A DNA stretch of 64,000 nt, taken from Fusobacterium sp. JB019. Lineage in GTDB: Bacteria; Fusobacteriota; Fusobacteriia; Fusobacteriales; Fusobacteriaceae. A program made the translations under genes and the position numbers. Location: positions 43,680-107,679 of the forward strand of contig JAUTCN010000006.1 in the NCBI GenBank assembly GCA_030673965.1. The letters run 5' to 3'. Below are positions 43,552-52,279 of the stretch, piece by piece; position 1 is the stretch's first letter, and each line of letters starts with the position of its first letter. The notes beneath the pieces are model-generated. The model was not told the DNA's origin. It saw only the letters and a program-made list of their open reading frames with translations, and made no database searches.

Positions 43552-45231
43552 ATGAAAATAGATGAGAGATTTGAAAATTGGATAAATTCTGCTTGGATAG
43601 ATGAAAAGGATAAGCAAGAACTATTAGAACTTACAGATGAAAAAGAAATAGAGGATAGATTCTATAAAAATCTAGAATTTGGAACAGGTGGTATGAGAGG
43701 AGTTCGGGGAGTAGGAACTAATCGTATAAATAAATATATGATAGGAAGAGCAACTCAAGGATTAGCTAATTACATGTTAAAAGTTGATGAAAATTCTGCG
43801 AAAAAAAAGGGAGTAGCAATAGCCTATGATTGTAGAATAGGAAGTAAAGAATACGCCCTTGAAACTGCGCTAGTATTAGGAGCAAACGGAATTAAATCTT
43901 TTTTATTTAAGTCTCTTAGATCAACTCCAGAACTATCCTTTGCAGTAAGAGAGCTAGGATGTATGGCTGGAATAGTTATTACAGCTTCTCATAATCCAGT
44001 TGAATATAATGGTTATAAAATTTATTGGGAAGATGGAGGACAAATAGTTGATCCACAAGCTAGTGGAATAGTAGAAGAAGTAAATAAAATAAATGATTTA
44101 TCAAATGTAAAAAAAATATCTAAGAAAGAAATTCTTGATAAAAGTTTGTTAAATTATATAGATGAAAAAATAGATGATAAATATATTGAAGAAATAAAAA
44201 AACAAGTTATAAATAAAGATATACCAGGAAAAGAAAATTATAAGATAGTTTATACTCCACTTCACGGAACTGGAAGAGTAGGGGTACAAAGAATATTATT
44301 AGAATGTGGTTTTGAAAATATTTACACAGTACCTTCTCAAGAAATGCCAGATGGAGAGTTTACAACTTGTGCTTACGCTAATCCAGAAGATTCAAAAGTA
44401 TTTAAACTTGGGATAGAGTTAGCAGAAGACAAGAAAGCTAATATAGTAATGGCAAATGATCCTGATGCAGATAGGGTTGGGATAGCAATTAAATCAGAGT
44501 CAGGGGAATGGATATATCCAAATGGAAATCAAGTGGGACTATTACTTATGAACTATATTTTAGAAAATAAAAAAGATATACCAAAAAATGCAAAAGTTAT
44601 TTCAACAATAGTTTCAACTCCAATGTTAGATATAGTTGCAAAGGATAAAAATGTAGGTGTCATAAGAACTCTTACAGGATTTAAATATATTGGAGAAAAA
44701 ATAAGAGAATTTGAAGAAGGGAAAATAGAAGGAGAATTTCTGTTTGGATTTGAAGAATCTTATGGTTATTTAATAGGAACTCATGCTAGAGATAAAGATG
44801 GTATAATATCAGCTATGTTAATAGGAGAAATGGCAGCTTATTATAATTTTTTAGGATTAAGTTTAGAAGATAAACTAGATGAATTATATAAAAAATATGG
44901 ATATTATATGGAAAGCTTAACAGCTATAAAAAAAGAAGGAAAAGAAGGATTAGAAGAAATAGAAAATATAATGAAAAATCTAAGAGATAATCCTCCAAAA
45001 GAAATAAATAATATAAAAGTAAAAAAAATAAAAGATTATAGCCTACCTTCAGATTTACCTATGTCAAATGTAATTCAAATAATATTAGAAGATAATACTT
45101 ATATAACTATAAGACCTTCAGGAACAGAACCAAAGATAAAGTATTATTATGGGGTTAATGGGAAGACAAAAGAAGAAGCAGAAAATAAATTAAAAGAGTT
45201 GAATAATAAAATTTTAAATATAAATTATTAA
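43552..45231 (+). CDS. Phosphohexomutase (phosphomannomutase/phosphoglucomutase, PgcA-like)
   Basis: This 559-residue alpha-D-phosphohexomutase has the active-site phosphoserine S146 in 'ITASHNPVEYNGYK', the metal loop 'MANDPDADRVGIA', the sugar loop 'FGFEESYGYLIG' and the phosphate-binding 'IRPSGTEPKIKYYYG'. Its length and FGFEES loop resemble the Firmicute PgcA class more than short ManB, so it may serve both mannose-1-phosphate (for manC) and glucose-1-phosphate (for rfbF). ATG 43552 is preferred, with GGGGG 4 bases upstream; the frame is open to an ATG at 43513 that overlaps manC and lacks a site. Confidence 0.9.
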   Translation: MKIDERFENWINSAWIDEKDKQELLELTDEKEIEDRFYKNLEFGTGGMRGVRGVGTNRINKYMIGRATQGLANYMLKVDENSAKKKGVAIAYDCRIGSKEYALETALVLGANGIKSFLFKSLRSTPELSFAVRELGCMAGIVITASHNPVEYNGYKIYWEDGGQIVDPQASGIVEEVNKINDLSNVKKISKKEILDKSLLNYIDEKIDDKYIEEIKKQVINKDIPGKENYKIVYTPLHGTGRVGVQRILLECGFENIYTVPSQEMPDGEFTTCAYANPEDSKVFKLGIELAEDKKANIVMANDPDADRVGIAIKSESGEWIYPNGNQVGLLLMNYILENKKDIPKNAKVISTIVSTPMLDIVAKDKNVGVIRTLTGFKYIGEKIREFEEGKIEGEFLFGFEESYGYLIGTHARDKDGIISAMLIGEMAAYYNFLGLSLEDKLDELYKKYGYYMESLTAIKKEGKEGLEEIENIMKNLRDNPPKEINNIKVKKIKDYSLPSDLPMSNVIQIILEDNTYITIRPSGTEPKIKYYYGVNGKTKEEAENKLKELNNKILNINY

Positions 45232-45243
45232 AGGAAATTAAAT

Positions 45244-46101
45244 ATGAAAGTTAGTGTTATAATACCGGTTTATAATAGGTTAGAACATTTAAGAGCAGGC
45301 TTTTTATGCTTGTTAAGACAAACAATTGTTCCAGATGAGTTAATTATAACTGATGATGGATCTAGTGAAAAAATAGAGGGTTATATTGGAGATTTAGTAG
45401 GAAAGGCTAAATTTAAAATAAAATATATTTATCAGAAGGATATTGGATTTAGAAAAGCAAGAGCATTGAATAATGCTGTTAAAAATTCAGAAGGAGAATT
45501 ATTAATATTTTGTGATCAAGATTTAATATTTCCAGAAAATTATGTGGAAAAAATGGTAAAAGAATCTAAAAAAGGTCAATTTTTATTAGGAAGGGCTCAA
45601 AATACAATTTTTGAAGAAAAAGAAGAAATTTTAAAAGAATTAGAAAAACAAGGTGCTTATGAAAATATAATTAAATTAGTAAATCAAAGATACATACAGG
45701 ATATGAAAGACCAATATAAAATAGATAAGAAGAGAAGAATTTTAAAAAAATTTTATTTATCTAAAAGAGGAATAAGATTAGCGGGGATGAGTTATTCTAT
45801 ATTCAAAGAAGATTATATTAAGGTAAACGGTTATGATGAAAATTACCAAGGTTGGGGTTATGAAGATGATGATTTTGGAAATAGATTAACTGTTTCAAAA
45901 ATTTTAGGAAAAGAGTTTAGAACAGAATTAATTCAATTACATCTTTACCATAAAATGGATAGAAGTAAAAAAAAGAGTTTAAATGAAGATTATTATTATG
46001 AAAGAAAAAAAGAAATTTTTAAAAGAAAACAATTTTTTTGTAAGTTTGGGTTAAATAATTCATTAAATTACGATAGAATTTTTATAAAGAAAATAAATTA
46101 A
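45244..46101 (+). CDS. Glycosyltransferase family 2 (Glyco_transf_7C type), paralogue of the 35948 gene
   Basis: This 285-residue GT2 enzyme has 'MKVSVIIPVYNRLEHLRAGF', the metal site 'IFCDQDLIF' and 'YQGWGYEDDDFGNRLTVSK'. It is collinear with the gene at 35948 and very similar through the N-terminal 100 and C-terminal 100 residues. The central segment (residues about 110-165), which would contact the acceptor, is more divergent. This pattern suggests duplication with a change in acceptor. It follows the hexomutase by 12 bases. Donor unknown. Confidence 0.86.
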   Translation: MKVSVIIPVYNRLEHLRAGFLCLLRQTIVPDELIITDDGSSEKIEGYIGDLVGKAKFKIKYIYQKDIGFRKARALNNAVKNSEGELLIFCDQDLIFPENYVEKMVKESKKGQFLLGRAQNTIFEEKEEILKELEKQGAYENIIKLVNQRYIQDMKDQYKIDKKRRILKKFYLSKRGIRLAGMSYSIFKEDYIKVNGYDENYQGWGYEDDDFGNRLTVSKILGKEFRTELIQLHLYHKMDRSKKKSLNEDYYYERKKEIFKRKQFFCKFGLNNSLNYDRIFIKKIN

Positions 46102-46112
46102 GAGGTAAAGTT

Positions 46113-47306
46113 ATGAAACTTGTACATATATGCGAAGAATTTGAATATTCATGGATAGGAAAAGATAGTGGAATGATTCCAATTTATTCTAAAAATATTT
46201 TAAATTGGGATAGTGAAATTGTAACTTGTAATTTAAAAAATGATCTTTCTGATGAAATAAGAGGCGTAAAAATAATAAAAATAAAAAGGTGGTTTAAATA
46301 TATAAAAAACTTTGCTCCTTGGGTAATTTTTTTTAAAAGAATTCCTTTGTATTTTTATATTTGTAAAAATGCCAAAACTATAGATATACTTATGCTCTTT
46401 CATGTAACTAAATGTAGTTATTGGAATGCTTTTTTCTATAAAAAATTTAATCCAAATGGTAAAATATATGTCAAAGCTGATTTTAATACTATAATATATG
46501 AAAAAGAACTTACGGAACTAACAATGAAGCCTCAAAATTTAAGAGAATTTTTTAGAAAAAAGAGGCAATTGAAAGAATATAAAAAAAGAAAAAAATTATT
46601 AAAAAATATAGACTTAATTAGTTATGAAAGCCTAGAGGGATATAACTATATGAAAGATTTTTATGCGGGTATTTCGACTAAGGGAAAATCTATATACTTG
46701 CCTAATGGATATGATGATTTATATATAGATTGTACTTTCAAAGTTAAATCTTATACTGAAAAAGAAAATATATTTTTAACTGTTGGAAGACTAGGGACAT
46801 TTGAAAAAAATACAGAATTTTTATTGGAAGTGCTAGGAGAAATAGATTTAAAAGATTGGAAATTTTATTTAGTTGGGCCAATAGAAGAAAATTTTAGAAT
46901 CAAAATAAAAGAATTCTATGTTAAAAACCCAGAGAAAAAGACTAATATAGTATTTACTGGGGCTATTTTAAATAAAAAAGAATTAGATGAGTATTACAAT
47001 AAGTCTAAAGTTTTTGTTTTACCATCTCGTTGGGAAAGTTTTGGAATAGTTATGGTGGAAGCAATGGCTTTTAATAATTATATATTAACATCAAACACTT
47101 GTGCAGTAAAGGATATAACTAATAATGAAAAAATAGGATCTATATTTGATATTGCTTCTAAAGCTGACTTGAAAAATAAGATGATAAAAATTATTAATAA
47201 AGAAATTAATTTAGCTAATATTGGAATAAAGACTGATAAATATAAAGAAAATTTCAAATATTCTAGGCTTATAAAAAAGATAAAGAGGTTAGAAGATGAA
47301 GTATAA
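46113..47306 (+). CDS. Glycosyltransferase family 4
   Basis: This 397-residue GT-B transferase has a C-terminal donor domain with 'FLTVGRLGTFEKNTEFLLEV', 'WKFYLVGPIEENFRIKI', and the E-x7-E block 'LPSRWESFGIVMVEAMAF'. The N-terminal half is unusually basic and hydrophobic around residues 60-90 ('APWVIFFKRIPLYFYI'), consistent with monotopic membrane contact. It lies in the O-unit assembly part of the operon and overlaps the following acyltransferase gene by 11 bases. Donor and acceptor are not evident. Confidence 0.83.
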   Translation: MKLVHICEEFEYSWIGKDSGMIPIYSKNILNWDSEIVTCNLKNDLSDEIRGVKIIKIKRWFKYIKNFAPWVIFFKRIPLYFYICKNAKTIDILMLFHVTKCSYWNAFFYKKFNPNGKIYVKADFNTIIYEKELTELTMKPQNLREFFRKKRQLKEYKKRKKLLKNIDLISYESLEGYNYMKDFYAGISTKGKSIYLPNGYDDLYIDCTFKVKSYTEKENIFLTVGRLGTFEKNTEFLLEVLGEIDLKDWKFYLVGPIEENFRIKIKEFYVKNPEKKTNIVFTGAILNKKELDEYYNKSKVFVLPSRWESFGIVMVEAMAFNNYILTSNTCAVKDITNNEKIGSIFDIASKADLKNKMIKIINKEINLANIGIKTDKYKENFKYSRLIKKIKRLEDEV

Positions 47307-47928
47307 AATTCAATGGAAATATTTATTAAAAAGAAGTTTTGTTAAGATAAGAGGTAAAAATAATTTTAAAAATGAAGGATTAGTTAAAAGTTCAAAAATA
47401 AAAATTTCAGGGGAAAAAAATGAGTTGATTTTAAAAAAAGGCTCAAGAATAAATAAGAGTAATATTTGGATAAAAGGAGTAGAAAATAAAGTAATAATAG
47501 AAGATGGATGTGATTTGAATAATTTGACTATTATTATGGAAAATAATAATGGATTGATACAAATAGGAGAAGGTACAGGGTGTTCAACAACTCAAATAGT
47601 ATCTTTAGAGCCATATGATATAAAAATAGGTAAAAATTGTATGCTTTCATATGACATAGAAATTAGAAATACTGATTCTCATAAAATATATGATAAAGAA
47701 AATAATCAAAGAATAAACATTGGAAAAGAAGTTTTGATAGAAGATAATGTTTGGATAGCTTCAAGAACAATGATATTAAAAGGTAGTAAAATAGGTAAAG
47801 GATCAGTAATAGGGACAAGTAGTGTAGTTAGCGGAAAAATAGAAAAAAATTCAATAGCTATAGGAAGTCCAGCTAAAGTAATTAGAAAAGGTGTATATTG
47901 GAACAGAGAGTCTGTAATAGAGGGGTAA
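47296..47928 (+). CDS. Left-handed beta-helix (hexapeptide) acyltransferase
   Basis: This 210-residue protein has several hexapeptide turns (for example 'VLIEDNVWIASRTMILKGSK', 'IGKGSVIGTSSVV') and ends with 'IAIGSPAKVIRKGVYW', the usual terminus of WcaF/Maa-type O-acetyltransferases. H in 'RNTDSHKIYD' is a candidate catalytic histidine. The N-terminal 80 residues also show a beta-helical repeat ('GEKNELILKKGSRI', 'GVENKVIIEDGC'). It would acetylate a sugar in the cytoplasm from acetyl-CoA, distinct from the periplasmic MBOAT route. Start ATG with AGAGG 7 bases upstream, inside the preceding gene. Confidence 0.86.
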   Translation: MKYKIQWKYLLKRSFVKIRGKNNFKNEGLVKSSKIKISGEKNELILKKGSRINKSNIWIKGVENKVIIEDGCDLNNLTIIMENNNGLIQIGEGTGCSTTQIVSLEPYDIKIGKNCMLSYDIEIRNTDSHKIYDKENNQRINIGKEVLIEDNVWIASRTMILKGSKIGKGSVIGTSSVVSGKIEKNSIAIGSPAKVIRKGVYWNRESVIEG

Positions 47929-47932
47929 CGAA

Positions 47933-49021
47933 ATGAAAAAAATAGGTTTTTGTATAGATTCTTTAGAAATGGGTGGAGCAGAAAAATTATTGGTAGATAT
48001 AATTAAAGCATTGCACAAAACTAAAAAATATGAAATATATTTATTAAATAAAGTTAAAAGTAATAGCTATTTTTTTAACGAAATTAAAGGAATAGTTAAT
48101 TATCATTACCTACTAACTTTTGAAGAAAATAAAAAAATTAAAGAAAATAAAAATTTTATTAATAATTTAAAAAGTTCATTTTTAAAAAAAAGAAGATTTA
48201 ATAGATTTATAAAAAATATAGATTCAGTTATAGATTTTTTAGATGGTGATTTTTATAAGTATATAAAAAAAGAAAAAAAAATAGATAAGATTATTTGGCT
48301 GCACTCTAATTACAAAGATTTGAGAATAAAAAAAAAGATTGAAAAAAAAATAAATTATTATAATAAAATTATAGTAATAACTAATGGTATGTATAAAGAA
48401 ATAAATAGAAATGAATTTTTTAAAAATAAAAAAGTATTTATGATTTATAATCTTATTGATTTTAGAAAAATGGATAAGATGTTAAATGAAAAAAGAAATG
48501 AAAAATTATTAAATGACAAATATTTTTTAACCGTTTGTAGATTAAATGAAAAAGAAAAAGATGTGACAACTTTAATAAGAACTTTTAAAAATTATCTTGG
48601 AGAAGAAAAGCTTTATATAATAGGGGATGGGGAAGATAAAAAGTTATTAGAAAATAAAGTAAAAGATTTAAAGCTTTCAAATAAAGTAATATTTTTAGGA
48701 GAAAAAGAGAATCCATATATTTATATGAAAAAAGCGAGAGCGTTTATATTATCAAGTAAAGGAGAAGGATTTGGACTTGTTTTAGTAGAAGCTCTTTATA
48801 CAGGAACAAAAGTTATTTCATCAGATTGTGAATATGGGCCTAGTGAAATATTATTAAAGGGTGAAATAGGAGAACTTTTTAAAGTTGGAGATGGAAAAGA
48901 GTTATTAGATAAATTAAACTTAATAAGAGAAAAAAAATATGATAATAATTTAATAAGAAAATCTTTGAAAAGATTTGGAGAAGAAAAAATAGTAGATAAA
49001 ATAAAGGAAGTATTAGAATGA
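47933..49021 (+). CDS. Glycosyltransferase family 4
   Basis: This 362-residue GT-B enzyme has 'IGFCIDSLEMGGAEKLLVDI' at the N-terminus and, in the donor domain, 'FLTVCRLNEKEKDVTTLI', 'LYIIGDGEDKKLLENKV', 'SSKGEGFGLVLVEALYTG' (E-x7-E) and 'CEYGPSEILLKGEIGELF'. It resembles the GT4 gene at 32258, with the same GPSE segment, suggesting a similar nucleotide-sugar donor class. AGGGGT lies 6 bases before the ATG. It overlaps the following polymerase/ligase-like gene as ATGA. Confidence 0.85.
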   Translation: MKKIGFCIDSLEMGGAEKLLVDIIKALHKTKKYEIYLLNKVKSNSYFFNEIKGIVNYHYLLTFEENKKIKENKNFINNLKSSFLKKRRFNRFIKNIDSVIDFLDGDFYKYIKKEKKIDKIIWLHSNYKDLRIKKKIEKKINYYNKIIVITNGMYKEINRNEFFKNKKVFMIYNLIDFRKMDKMLNEKRNEKLLNDKYFLTVCRLNEKEKDVTTLIRTFKNYLGEEKLYIIGDGEDKKLLENKVKDLKLSNKVIFLGEKENPYIYMKKARAFILSSKGEGFGLVLVEALYTGTKVISSDCEYGPSEILLKGEIGELFKVGDGKELLDKLNLIREKKYDNNLIRKSLKRFGEEKIVDKIKEVLE

Positions 49022-50193
49022 ATTTAATTATAAAAAAAATTAACAAAGAAAAAATTATAAACTTAATAGGATTTTTATATTTATTTTTCTTAATGAGAAG
49101 AGGGGGAGATACCAAATATATTTTTTCAATTATTTTAATGATATCGTCTTTGTTTTTTATTTATAAAAACAAAGGACAAAAAATTATAGAAAATAAATGG
49201 TTATATATAAGCGGAATAATATATTTTGTTTTATTAACAAGAAGTTTTTTAACAAATGAAATTATTCCAGATAGGATCAATGCTTATCTTGGGATGGGGT
49301 TATATTCAGTTATATTTTTACTTTTATGTATTAATATAGATATAAAAGAAAATTATAATAATTATATTTTTCCTTTAATAAGTTTTTTTTCTTTAGGGAG
49401 TCTGTATAGAGGTTTAGAAGATATATATTTACACAGTTCACAACTATCAGTATATCGAATTTCTGGGAGAACATATACTACAATATATGCAGGAGAAATA
49501 GGAATATATTTTTTCATAGGTGTAATATCTATATTTATATATAAAAAATGGTATTTAAAACTAGCTTATACTTTTTATACAGGGATAACTTTAGTATTAA
49601 TCTATTTTACTAAATCAAGAAATGCAATGCTTATGATTCCTCTTACTATAGGAATACTTTTAATTATTAAATATGGTAAAAAAGGGTTAATATATTTTTC
49701 TTTAATTTTATCTTTAGTTTTTGGATTAGTAGAGTATAGCAGTCATATTAATGGTTTGGAAAGATTATCTAAGATTTCTAGTATAAAGAAAATAAAAGAA
49801 GATAACAGATACACAATATTTAAAGAAGGGTTAAGACAAGGAATAGAAAAGCCATTAACTGGTGTTGGATTTAAAGAATACAATAGGGATAATTTAAGAA
49901 AAACAAAAGTTGAAAAAGTATCTAGTTTTCATAATGTATATATTGAAACTTTTGCAACTCAAGGGGTTTTAAATTTAATATCTTATATGATTTTTATAGG
50001 CTCTATATTTATTAAATTAATAAAAAAATATATTAAAAGTGGAGATTTAAAACATATTATTCCTATAGCTGTATTAATATATATGTTATTATATGGATTG
50101 GCAGAACCTATATTTTATTTTGGAAAAGTATACCAATTATTGTTTACAATAATATTAATAGGAATATTAAAGAGAGAAGGAATTAATAAATAA
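49018..50193 (+). CDS. O-antigen polymerase/ligase-family membrane protein (Wzy/WaaL-like)
   Basis: This 391-residue protein has about ten hydrophobic segments. A large loop carries 'KEDNRYTIFKEGLRQGIEKP' and 'GVGFKEYNRDNLR', then 'SSFHNVYIETFATQGVLNLI', the periplasmic loop and His motif of the O-antigen ligase/polymerase family (Wzy_C). It would either polymerise O-units on undecaprenol or join them to the lipid A core; these cannot be told apart by sequence. The position at the 3' end of the O-unit operon, upstream of a Wzz-like gene, favours Wzy. It overlaps the GT4 gene by 4 bases and is followed by a terminator. Confidence 0.82.
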   Translation: MNLIIKKINKEKIINLIGFLYLFFLMRRGGDTKYIFSIILMISSLFFIYKNKGQKIIENKWLYISGIIYFVLLTRSFLTNEIIPDRINAYLGMGLYSVIFLLLCINIDIKENYNNYIFPLISFFSLGSLYRGLEDIYLHSSQLSVYRISGRTYTTIYAGEIGIYFFIGVISIFIYKKWYLKLAYTFYTGITLVLIYFTKSRNAMLMIPLTIGILLIIKYGKKGLIYFSLILSLVFGLVEYSSHINGLERLSKISSIKKIKEDNRYTIFKEGLRQGIEKPLTGVGFKEYNRDNLRKTKVEKVSSFHNVYIETFATQGVLNLISYMIFIGSIFIKLIKKYIKSGDLKHIIPIAVLIYMLLYGLAEPIFYFGKVYQLLFTIILIGILKREGINK

Positions 50194-50199
50194 TAGTTA

Positions 50200-50238
50200 A
50201 GAGACTAATAAGAAAAAAATTATTGGTCTCTTTTTTTG
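50200..50238 (+). terminator. Rho-independent terminator ending the 33-kb glycan operon
   Basis: The 12-bp stem agagactaataa / ttattggtctct has one U:G pair and an 8-base A-rich loop, followed by seven T. It starts 7 bases after the stop of the Wzy/WaaL-like gene. It is the first clear terminator after the operon start at 17034. Confidence 0.88.
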
Positions 50239-50318
50239 TTTCTTTAAAATTAAAGGGTTAGTTTTTTTAGAATTTTGTATAATTATATTTCAAAAAAATA
50301 AAAGTATAAAAAATGTAT

Positions 50319-50347
50319 TTGACTTTTGTAAATATAGGTGGTAACTT
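50319..50347 (+). promoter_or_regulatory. Possible promoter of the pyruvyl transferase gene
   Basis: TTGACT (50319-50324), a 17-base spacer and a poor -10 TAACTT (50342-50347) lie in the 190-base gap after the terminator. A strong ribosome binding site AAGGAGGGG (50371-50379) follows. An isolated TATAAT at 50278 has no partner -35. A promoter is expected here because of the upstream terminator; its exact place is uncertain. Confidence 0.3.
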
Positions 50348-50383
50348 TAAAGAAAATGTACATATAAATTAAGGAGGGGAAAT

Positions 50384-51400
50384 ATGCTAAAAAATATAAG
50401 AGAAAAAATTAGATTATCTAGACTTAAAAAATATCAAGATGAAAAAAAAATAATATTTATGTTGTCCCCAGATCACGGTAATCTAGGAGATCAACTGATT
50501 GCTGTGGCTACTCTTAAATTACTTAAAGAAAAGTACAAGGATAAAATAATAATAGAAATAACAAGAAAGTCATATGAAAGAAATAAAGATATAATAAAAA
50601 ATATAATCACTGGAAAGGACACTTTAATACTTTGTGGAGGAGGAAATTTAGGAGATATTTGGCTAAATGAAGAAGTATCAAGAAGAGAAGTGATAGATGA
50701 ATATAAAAATAATAAGATAATTATCATGCCTCAAACTATAAATTTTCTATCTAAAAAAGAAGAAAATATTAGTAAAAAAATATATGGTAAGGCTGAAGAT
50801 TTAACTATAATAACTAGAGAAAAGGAAAGTTTTAAAATAGGGAAAGAAAATTTTATTAATAATAAGATATTATTAGCTCCAGATATTGCTTTTTATTTAG
50901 AAGATGCTTATATAAAAGAATTGTCAGATGAAAGAGACGGGGCTATATTACTTATGAGAAATGATCCAGAAAAAATAGTTACAGCTGGAATCTTAAAAAA
51001 AATAAAATCAATATTAAAATCTAAGAAATTAGGTATTAAAGTAAGTAACACAGTTGTTGATAGTAGAGGAAAAATTAATGTTAAAAATAGAGAAGAAATT
51101 TGTTTAAATTTATTAAAAGAAATAAGTAATCATAAACTTGTAATAACTGATAGACTTCATGGAATGATATTTGCAGTAATCACTAATACCCCTGTAATTG
51201 TTTTTGGATCACCCATATCAAAAACAATGGGAACAATAAAATGGTTATCTCATTTAAACTACATTTCTTATGTTGACGATTTTCATGATTTAGATTTAAT
51301 AGATAAGGAAATTGAAAGATTATTAAAGATTGAGGTAGTAAAGAAGAAATATAAAGTTAAAGAAGAAATTAATAACATTTTTGAAAAAATATTTTTTTAA
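50384..51400 (+). CDS. Polysaccharide pyruvyl transferase family protein
   Basis: This 338-residue protein has the family's landmarks 'LSPDHGNLGDQLIAVATLKL' near the N-terminus, 'LILCGGGNLGDIW', 'IIMPQTINFL', and, in the C-terminal GT-B-like half, 'VITDRLHGMIFAVITNTPVI'. The family transfers pyruvate from phosphoenolpyruvate to sugars as a ketal (CsaB, EpsO/EpsI types), giving the glycan an acidic group. It has its own leader and an unusually strong ribosome binding site, and stands between the O-unit operon and the Wzz/BY-kinase operon, with 102 bases before the latter. It may therefore be controlled separately. Confidence 0.83.
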   Translation: MLKNIREKIRLSRLKKYQDEKKIIFMLSPDHGNLGDQLIAVATLKLLKEKYKDKIIIEITRKSYERNKDIIKNIITGKDTLILCGGGNLGDIWLNEEVSRREVIDEYKNNKIIIMPQTINFLSKKEENISKKIYGKAEDLTIITREKESFKIGKENFINNKILLAPDIAFYLEDAYIKELSDERDGAILLMRNDPEKIVTAGILKKIKSILKSKKLGIKVSNTVVDSRGKINVKNREEICLNLLKEISNHKLVITDRLHGMIFAVITNTPVIVFGSPISKTMGTIKWLSHLNYISYVDDFHDLDLIDKEIERLLKIEVVKKKYKVKEEINNIFEKIFF

Positions 51401-51502
51401 AATATATGTAATATTATAAAATAAAATTAAATAAATTATTTTCAAAACATAGAAGATGTGTTAAAATTGGGCTATACAAAATATTTTTAAGGAGCTCAAC
51501 AA

Positions 51503-52279
51503 ATGGAAAAAGGGAAAAAAATAAATAGGAATTATGGTTATAATCAATCCTATGAAGGTTATTATGATAATCCAGAAGAAGATGAGATTGATTTAGTTGA
51601 TTTAATATTTGTAATGATAAGAAGATGGAAACTTATTGTTTTAACGATAATACCAGTAATTATTATTGGTTTTTTCTTTGCGCTAACTAGACCTTCAGTA
51701 TATCAAGCTGAAACAACTTTAATGGTATCTAGTGGAATGGCAAGTGTTGGAATAGATAATAGTGATATATCTCTTAATCAAAAATTAGTTATAACTTACT
51801 CAGAGGTTGCAAAAAGTAAGAGTATACTTAGAAGAGTGATAAATAAATATGACCTAGAAACTACTCCAGAAAATTTAGCAGGGGCAATTTCAATATCTCC
51901 AGTTTCAGATACTGAAATAATAAAGCTAAGTTATAAAAATGGGGACCCACAGTTAGCAGCATCTGTAACAAATGAATTTGCAAAGGAATTCATGAACAAA
52001 GTAGTAGAAGTTATGAATATTAGAAATGTAAAGGTTGTAGAGCCAGCAGAAATACCAACTCACGCACTACCTAAAAAAAGAGCAATTATACTTGCAGCTT
52101 TTGTTATATTAGGTGTGATGCTTGGAATGGGACTTGCTTTTATAGTAGAGAGTATTCATAAAAAACTTAGAAAACCTTCAGAAATAGAAAGTATTTTAGG
52201 GGCTCCTATGCTTGGAATGATTCCTAAATTTGAGGATAACAGTGACAAAAATGAAGAAGATACGGATGGTGAAAACTAA
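51503..52279 (+). CDS. Wzz/YveK-type chain-length regulator (BY-kinase activator)
   Basis: This 258-residue membrane protein has two transmembrane helices (residues about 42-64 and 194-214) flanking a periplasmic domain that begins 'RPSVYQAETTLMVSS', with the Wzz motif 'DLVDLIFVMIRRWKLI' at the N-terminus and 'HALPKKRAII' before the second helix. This two-helix form without a fused kinase is the Gram-positive CapA/CpsC/YveK arrangement. It sets polymer length and activates the BY-kinase encoded by the next gene, which it overlaps by one base (TAATG). AAGGAG is at the usual distance. The N-terminal tyrosine-rich stretch 'YGYNQSYEGYYDN' is a possible phosphorylation target. Confidence 0.88.
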   Translation: MEKGKKINRNYGYNQSYEGYYDNPEEDEIDLVDLIFVMIRRWKLIVLTIIPVIIIGFFFALTRPSVYQAETTLMVSSGMASVGIDNSDISLNQKLVITYSEVAKSKSILRRVINKYDLETTPENLAGAISISPVSDTEIIKLSYKNGDPQLAASVTNEFAKEFMNKVVEVMNIRNVKVVEPAEIPTHALPKKRAIILAAFVILGVMLGMGLAFIVESIHKKLRKPSEIESILGAPMLGMIPKFEDNSDKNEEDTDGEN

